Origin: CAYGZA01 sp964354135
GTDB taxonomy: Bacteria > Planctomycetota > Planctomycetia > Pirellulales > Thermoguttaceae
Assembly (NCBI GenBank): GCA_964354135.1
Contig: CAYGZA010000136.1
Coordinates: forward strand, 1 to 16,041
DNA length: 16,041 bases
Reading direction: 5' to 3'
A model generated the notes under the pieces. It saw only the letters and a program-made list of their open reading frames with translations. It had not been told where the DNA came from and did no database searches. Numbering within the stretch: position 1 is the first letter of the stretch; every line of letters begins with the position of its first letter. This document shows, piece after piece, positions 12,906 through 16,041 of this stretch. The translations under genes and the position numbers were made by a program.

Positions 12906-15707
12906 TTATCTCGGTTTGCCGGCCGCTTCCTCGGCGATCCGCTGGAAGTACTGCCCCACGCGGCGGCGGTACTGGACCGGCGCGGCGGCCTCGCCGGTGC
13001 CCGTGTCGCTCGGCCCGGCCTCGGCGTCGGCGCGGGTCTTCTCGTCCGGGTTGGCCCCGCCGCGATCTTCTGAGGATCCGCTCCCCTCCGCACCGCTTCG
13101 GCCGCCGGCCATCTCGGCGGTATCGCCCATGCCGGGCATACTGCCGTAGAGCCCCATGTCGCCGCCGCGGCGGGCGCTGTAGCCGCTCTGGCCGACGCCA
13201 ATGCCGCCGCCGGCGCCACTCCCCATGCTCATGCCCATTTCTTGGAGCAACTGGGCAATCGTGTTCCCCAGGCACTTGCTTAGGCTCGGCTGGAAAGCCA
13301 GGCAACCCTGGCACTGGCTGCCCATGCCTTCGCACGTGCTGATGAACTTGGCGAGGATGTCCGCCGCCTCTTTGGCCTTCTCGTGCCCGCGGGTGCCGGA
13401 GAACTCCGCCAGGGCCGACTCGGCCTGGCTCATCGCCTCCGAGGCCCCGCTGGCGCGGACGTCCTTGACGAATTTCGCCGCCGTCTCGCGGAGCGTGTCG
13501 AACTGCGGCTGGTCGGGCAATCGCTCCAAGTGGTTCTCGATGTCCCCCAAGAGCGAGTTCAAGTCCTCGCGGAGCTTTCGCTGCTCCTCTTCCAAATCGC
13601 GCATGCGGGCCTTCAGCACGGGGTCGTCCATGTTGTCCTTGCCGGCCAGCGACGCCAGCCGCTCGGCGAGGTCCGTCTGCTGGAGCGTGAGGACAATGAA
13701 GCGAGAGGCGTCGGCCGCCAGCGGGAAGGCCGCGGCCAGGTTCTCGATCGGCTCCAGCGCTCCCTGGTCGAACTGCTTCCGGTCCGCCCCCAGCTTGTCG
13801 GCCAGTTTCAGAAGTTGCTTCAGCAGGTGCGCGTTGGAGAGGTCCGGGGCCTTGTCGAGTTCGCCCAGGAGGTTGGCGTTATCCTCGAGCGACTTGGCCA
13901 GCTTCTCCAGCTCCTGCTTCAGGTTTTCGTCGATGTCGTAGGGAAGCGATCGCCCTGCCGCATCGCGCAGCGACCCGGCCTCCTTCTGGAGCCGCTGGGC
14001 CAGCCGCTTGGCCTCGTCGCGCAGGGGCTTGTCAGCCGGGCGGTCGCCGGGGAGGTCCTTCAGCTTCTTCACCAGGGCGTCGAGGTCCCGCTGGAGCCCC
14101 TCCATGCGCCGCTCGGCCTCCCGGTACTTCGACACGAGGACCTCCATTCCCCGCTGCACGCGGAGCAGCTTCTCGAAGTCTTCCTGGGAGATGATCCGCA
14201 CCGTGACGATCGTGCTTTCCGCCCCCTTCGCGCCGGCGGGGTCGTTGTCCTCCACGCGGGCGAAGAGCTTGATCGTGTCGCCCGGTTCCAGCCCGTAGCT
14301 CGAAAGCGGCAACCGGGTCGTCTCGTACGCCCGCCGCGGGGCCTGCGACGGCAAGGCCATCTTCATCGGCAGGGCCCGCGAGTCGTTCAGGCTACGGTAA
14401 AGCTCCAGCCGGGAAATGCCGTAGTCGTCCTCGGCCGAGACGACCACCGGGAGCGTCGCGTTGGGCGTGGCGAGCGACATCGCCCGCGGGTCCACGATCC
14501 GCACGAAGGGCCGCTCGTCGGCCAACAGGGTGATCGTGCCCGCCAGCGGCTCCCGCGACTGCTGGTAGGCCACGTCGGTCACGTGGAGCTGGAATTTGCC
14601 GTCGCGGGTAATCTGGAACTGGCCGAAGACCTCGTGGTTACCTTGGGCGGTCGGGGTCATGGCTAGTTCGGTTTTCTCGCCGTGGCTGGTGATCGCGAGC
14701 TTGCCGCCCGAGAGCGGCCGGTTGCTCTGGGCCCAGATCTGCACTTTCGTGCCGGGAAGCCCCACCACGCCCGCTTTGGGAAGCGGGCCCTGGTAGGCCT
14801 CCTGCCGCGTGTAGGCGGGCGGCTCAATGCGGAAGCGGACGCCGTCGATCCGCGGCACCGTAATCACCCTAATGTGATACTTCGCGCTCCGCGCGCGATA
14901 GGCCCGCACGTAGTAGTCGGCAGGCTCGACCACCTTGGCCAGGGCGGCCCGCCAGCGGCCGTCCTGCTCGGGAAACATGGGCAGGCTCTCGACGGCGTCC
15001 GGCCCGGTCCGGAGCACCAGGTCCATCCGCTCCACCGGGCCTCCCACCGCGCGGGCGCGGATGTCGAGCTGCTCGCCGTACAGGACCTCCGCGTCGCCCG
15101 GCTCCACGACGAATTCGATCTCTGAATACGGCGGCACGTCCTCCATCGGGCGGAAGAAGCGGTTCCACTCCGTCCGGGCCAGTCCGGGCAAGAGAACCGC
15201 CAAGAGCCCCACGGCGGCCAGCTCCACCAGGAGCGTGCCCACGGATCGCCCCAGCGGCCGGGCAGGCACGGCCTTCGAGCCGGGAGCGCCGAGGGCCAGC
15301 GCGGCCGCGTGTCCGACGGCCATTTCGGCCAGTCCGGCGGTGATCGCGGGGGCATGCTGACCGTAGGCCTCGTGTACCGGACCATCGAGCTCGACGCCGG
15401 TCAGGATGTCGCCGCCGGAGCCGGCCGCCCGATCGAGTCGCCGGGCCAAGGCCGCGTCGTCTCCGGAGCGAACCGTCAGCCACAGCAAAGCCCCCAGCAA
15501 GACGAAGCCGCCGGCGCCGGCCGCGATCAAGACCGCAATTCGCCACTGGGGTGAAAGCTCCCACAAGAGATCGAGCCACGCCCCGATCAAGAGGAACACG
15601 ACCACGGCGGCCAATCCCCAGGCGAGCCCGCTGGTGGTGCCGATCCAGAGGAGCCGCCGCCGCACGCCGCGGAGCCGGCTTCGCAAAGTGCTTCGGTCGC
15701 GTTTCAT
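12906..15707 (-). CDS. DUF4175-like membrane protein with long coiled coil
   Basis: The ATG at 15707 is chosen because the frame upstream enters a palindromic repeat and the product then starts with MKRDRSTLRSRLRGVRRR. In the 933-residue protein, membrane segments lie at about 19-49, 55-79 and 155-176. A large extracytoplasmic beta-rich part follows (about 185-500; for example YYVRAYRARSAKYHIRVITV and EDDYGISRLELY). A Lys/Glu/Leu-rich coiled coil occupies about 510-780. The C-terminus has a Cys group (C792, C799-QG-C802, C812), a Gly/Met-rich stretch, an acidic Gly/Ser linker and a conserved-looking end, QYRRRVGQYFQRIAEE. This layout matches the DUF4175-like proteins that accompany DUF4159 and BatA/MoxR genes in planctomycetes; function is unknown. 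The DUF4159 gene follows 42 bp downstream. Any MoxR/BatA partners would be beyond the right edge. Confidence 0.85.
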   Translation of the reverse strand: MKRDRSTLRSRLRGVRRRLLWIGTTSGLAWGLAAVVVFLLIGAWLDLLWELSPQWRIAVLIAAGAGGFVLLGALLWLTVRSGDDAALARRLDRAAGSGGDILTGVELDGPVHEAYGQHAPAITAGLAEMAVGHAAALALGAPGSKAVPARPLGRSVGTLLVELAAVGLLAVLLPGLARTEWNRFFRPMEDVPPYSEIEFVVEPGDAEVLYGEQLDIRARAVGGPVERMDLVLRTGPDAVESLPMFPEQDGRWRAALAKVVEPADYYVRAYRARSAKYHIRVITVPRIDGVRFRIEPPAYTRQEAYQGPLPKAGVVGLPGTKVQIWAQSNRPLSGGKLAITSHGEKTELAMTPTAQGNHEVFGQFQITRDGKFQLHVTDVAYQQSREPLAGTITLLADERPFVRIVDPRAMSLATPNATLPVVVSAEDDYGISRLELYRSLNDSRALPMKMALPSQAPRRAYETTRLPLSSYGLEPGDTIKLFARVEDNDPAGAKGAESTIVTVRIISQEDFEKLLRVQRGMEVLVSKYREAERRMEGLQRDLDALVKKLKDLPGDRPADKPLRDEAKRLAQRLQKEAGSLRDAAGRSLPYDIDENLKQELEKLAKSLEDNANLLGELDKAPDLSNAHLLKQLLKLADKLGADRKQFDQGALEPIENLAAAFPLAADASRFIVLTLQQTDLAERLASLAGKDNMDDPVLKARMRDLEEEQRKLREDLNSLLGDIENHLERLPDQPQFDTLRETAAKFVKDVRASGASEAMSQAESALAEFSGTRGHEKAKEAADILAKFISTCEGMGSQCQGCLAFQPSLSKCLGNTIAQLLQEMGMSMGSGAGGGIGVGQSGYSARRGGDMGLYGSMPGMGDTAEMAGGRSGAEGSGSSEDRGGANPDEKTRADAEAGPSDTGTGEAAAPVQYRRRVGQYFQRIAEEAAGKPR

Positions 15708-15729
15708 GGGCGTCGCATCCCTACCCACG

Positions 15730-15754
15730 CGCGGCACAAGTGCCGCGGCTAAAC
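15730..15754. repeat. Single palindromic element related to the DUF4159 repeat
   Basis: CGCGGCAC-AA-GTGCCGCG (15730-15747) is a near-perfect palindrome followed by GCTAAAC, the same tail as the 33-bp units at 12748-12836. It lies 23 bases upstream of the DUF4175-like start codon. Confidence 0.8.
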
Positions 15755-15769
15755 GGCCTGCCCGCCAGT

Positions 15770-15784
15770 CCCTAACCCCTAACC
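15770..15784. repeat. Telomere-like heptamer array, left of the MITE
   Basis: Two CCCTAAC units plus one C directly abut the left end of the terminal inverted repeat element. The same unit resumes immediately at its right end. Confidence 0.85.
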
Positions 15785-15989
15785 GGCCAAGTGTCAGTAA
15801 TTCAAGGTCGGCCCTATACTGCCAGAATGCGTATGCGTGCTGTCATCAGAGGTAGTCAGCGTTTTTCGCGTCGAAAGCTCCTTCACCCGGTTCTGAGGAG
15901 GTTTCGAGGCGAAAAACGCGGTCCGGCAACCCACGAAATACGGCTTCAAACACCAAACGGGGGTGACCTCGTATTACTGACACTTGGCC
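15785..15989. mobile_element. MITE-like element, 205 bp with 25-bp terminal inverted repeats
   Basis: The left end, GGCCAAGTGTCAGTAAT-T-C-A-AGGTC (15785-15809), and the reverse complement of the right end, GGCCAAGTGTCAGTAAT-A-C-G-AGGTC (15965-15989), match at 23 of 25 positions. Nested inside is an 18-base inverted pair (15859-15876 and 15902-15919; GCGTTTTTCGC-TCGAAA against TTTCGA-GCGAAAAACGC, one mismatch) with a 25-base loop. No credible transposase gene fits inside, so it would be non-autonomous. Both ends abut CCCCTAA repeats. The whole stretch 15708-16041 holds no complete gene; it consists of the palindrome, this element and the flanking arrays. Confidence 0.82.
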
Positions 15990-16005
15990 CCTAACCCCTA
16001 ACCCC
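15988..16005. repeat. Telomere-like heptamer array, right of the MITE
   Basis: CCCCTAA, CCCCTAA, CCCC directly follow (and share two C's with) the right terminal inverted repeat. The unit and orientation are the same as at 15770-15784. Confidence 0.85.
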
Positions 16006-16041
16006 AATACCGTTCAAATAGTCATAACCACCGACTCCATA

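Noticed and set aside
13383..14666. 427-codon open frame on the plus strand
   Set aside because: It is a shadow of the DUF4175-like coding sequence, with biased composition and no domain.
15791..15994. 67-codon open frame within the MITE-like element
   Set aside because: It spans the element from one inverted repeat into the other, is Arg-rich, lacks a ribosome binding site and does not resemble a transposase.
15770..16005. True telomeric or linear-replicon end
   Set aside because: The CCCCTAA units are only two copies on each side, similar heptamer arrays with other units occur elsewhere, and sequence continues beyond; a spacer repeat is the simpler reading.
16014..16041. Possible end of another minus-strand gene at the right edge
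   Set aside because: Two frames remain open for a few codons (one ending E-S-V-V-M-T-I-stop, another ending in the CCCTAAC repeat); too short to decide which, if either, is coding.

Overview
The window is high-GC bacterial DNA that looks like a planctomycete, probably of the Pirellulales type. The clues are a DUF4159 gene directly after a large DUF4175-like membrane gene, a DUF2617 protein, several secreted HEAT-repeat proteins, a metallophosphatase-like/multiheme cytochrome fusion, and spacers packed with short palindromic and 7-8 bp tandem repeats. This assignment is by protein family recognition only; there is no rRNA or tRNA in the window.

Left part (1-3144, plus strand): the end of a thioredoxin-like lipoprotein gene, then a secreted HEAT+TPR protein whose stop codon overlaps the start of an alpha/beta hydrolase (ATGA). 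Facing them on the minus strand (3198-4401) is a two-gene unit, DUF2617 followed by a nucleotidyltransferase of the AbiEii-like type, driven by a good sigma70-like promoter. Next (4621-5424, minus) is a CPBP-family intramembrane metalloprotease ending in an intrinsic terminator. The spacer 5425-5823 holds a ten-codon remnant of a PIN-domain toxin gene with a -10 box, followed by decayed palindromic repeats.

Right part (5824-15707, all minus strand, read right to left): DUF4175-like membrane protein with a long coiled coil; DUF4159 protein; lipoprotein-like UshA/tetraheme cytochrome c fusion; a 1204-residue secreted thioredoxin + HEAT protein overlapping the cytochrome by ATGA; and a secreted SIMPL (DUF541) protein. 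All five products are predicted to be exported or membrane-bound, so the run looks like one envelope-associated transcription unit or a few nested ones. The cytochrome/thioredoxin-HEAT pair is the most suggestive functional coupling.

The most unusual content is repetitive DNA. A 64-76 bp palindromic element is translated in frame inside the thioredoxin-HEAT protein. A 33-bp palindromic unit is tandemly repeated in frame inside the signal-peptide region of the DUF4159 gene. A 205-bp MITE-like element with 25-bp terminal inverted repeats sits between two telomere-like CCCCTAA arrays. Several gene junctions carry exact heptamer or octamer arrays, each with a different unit.
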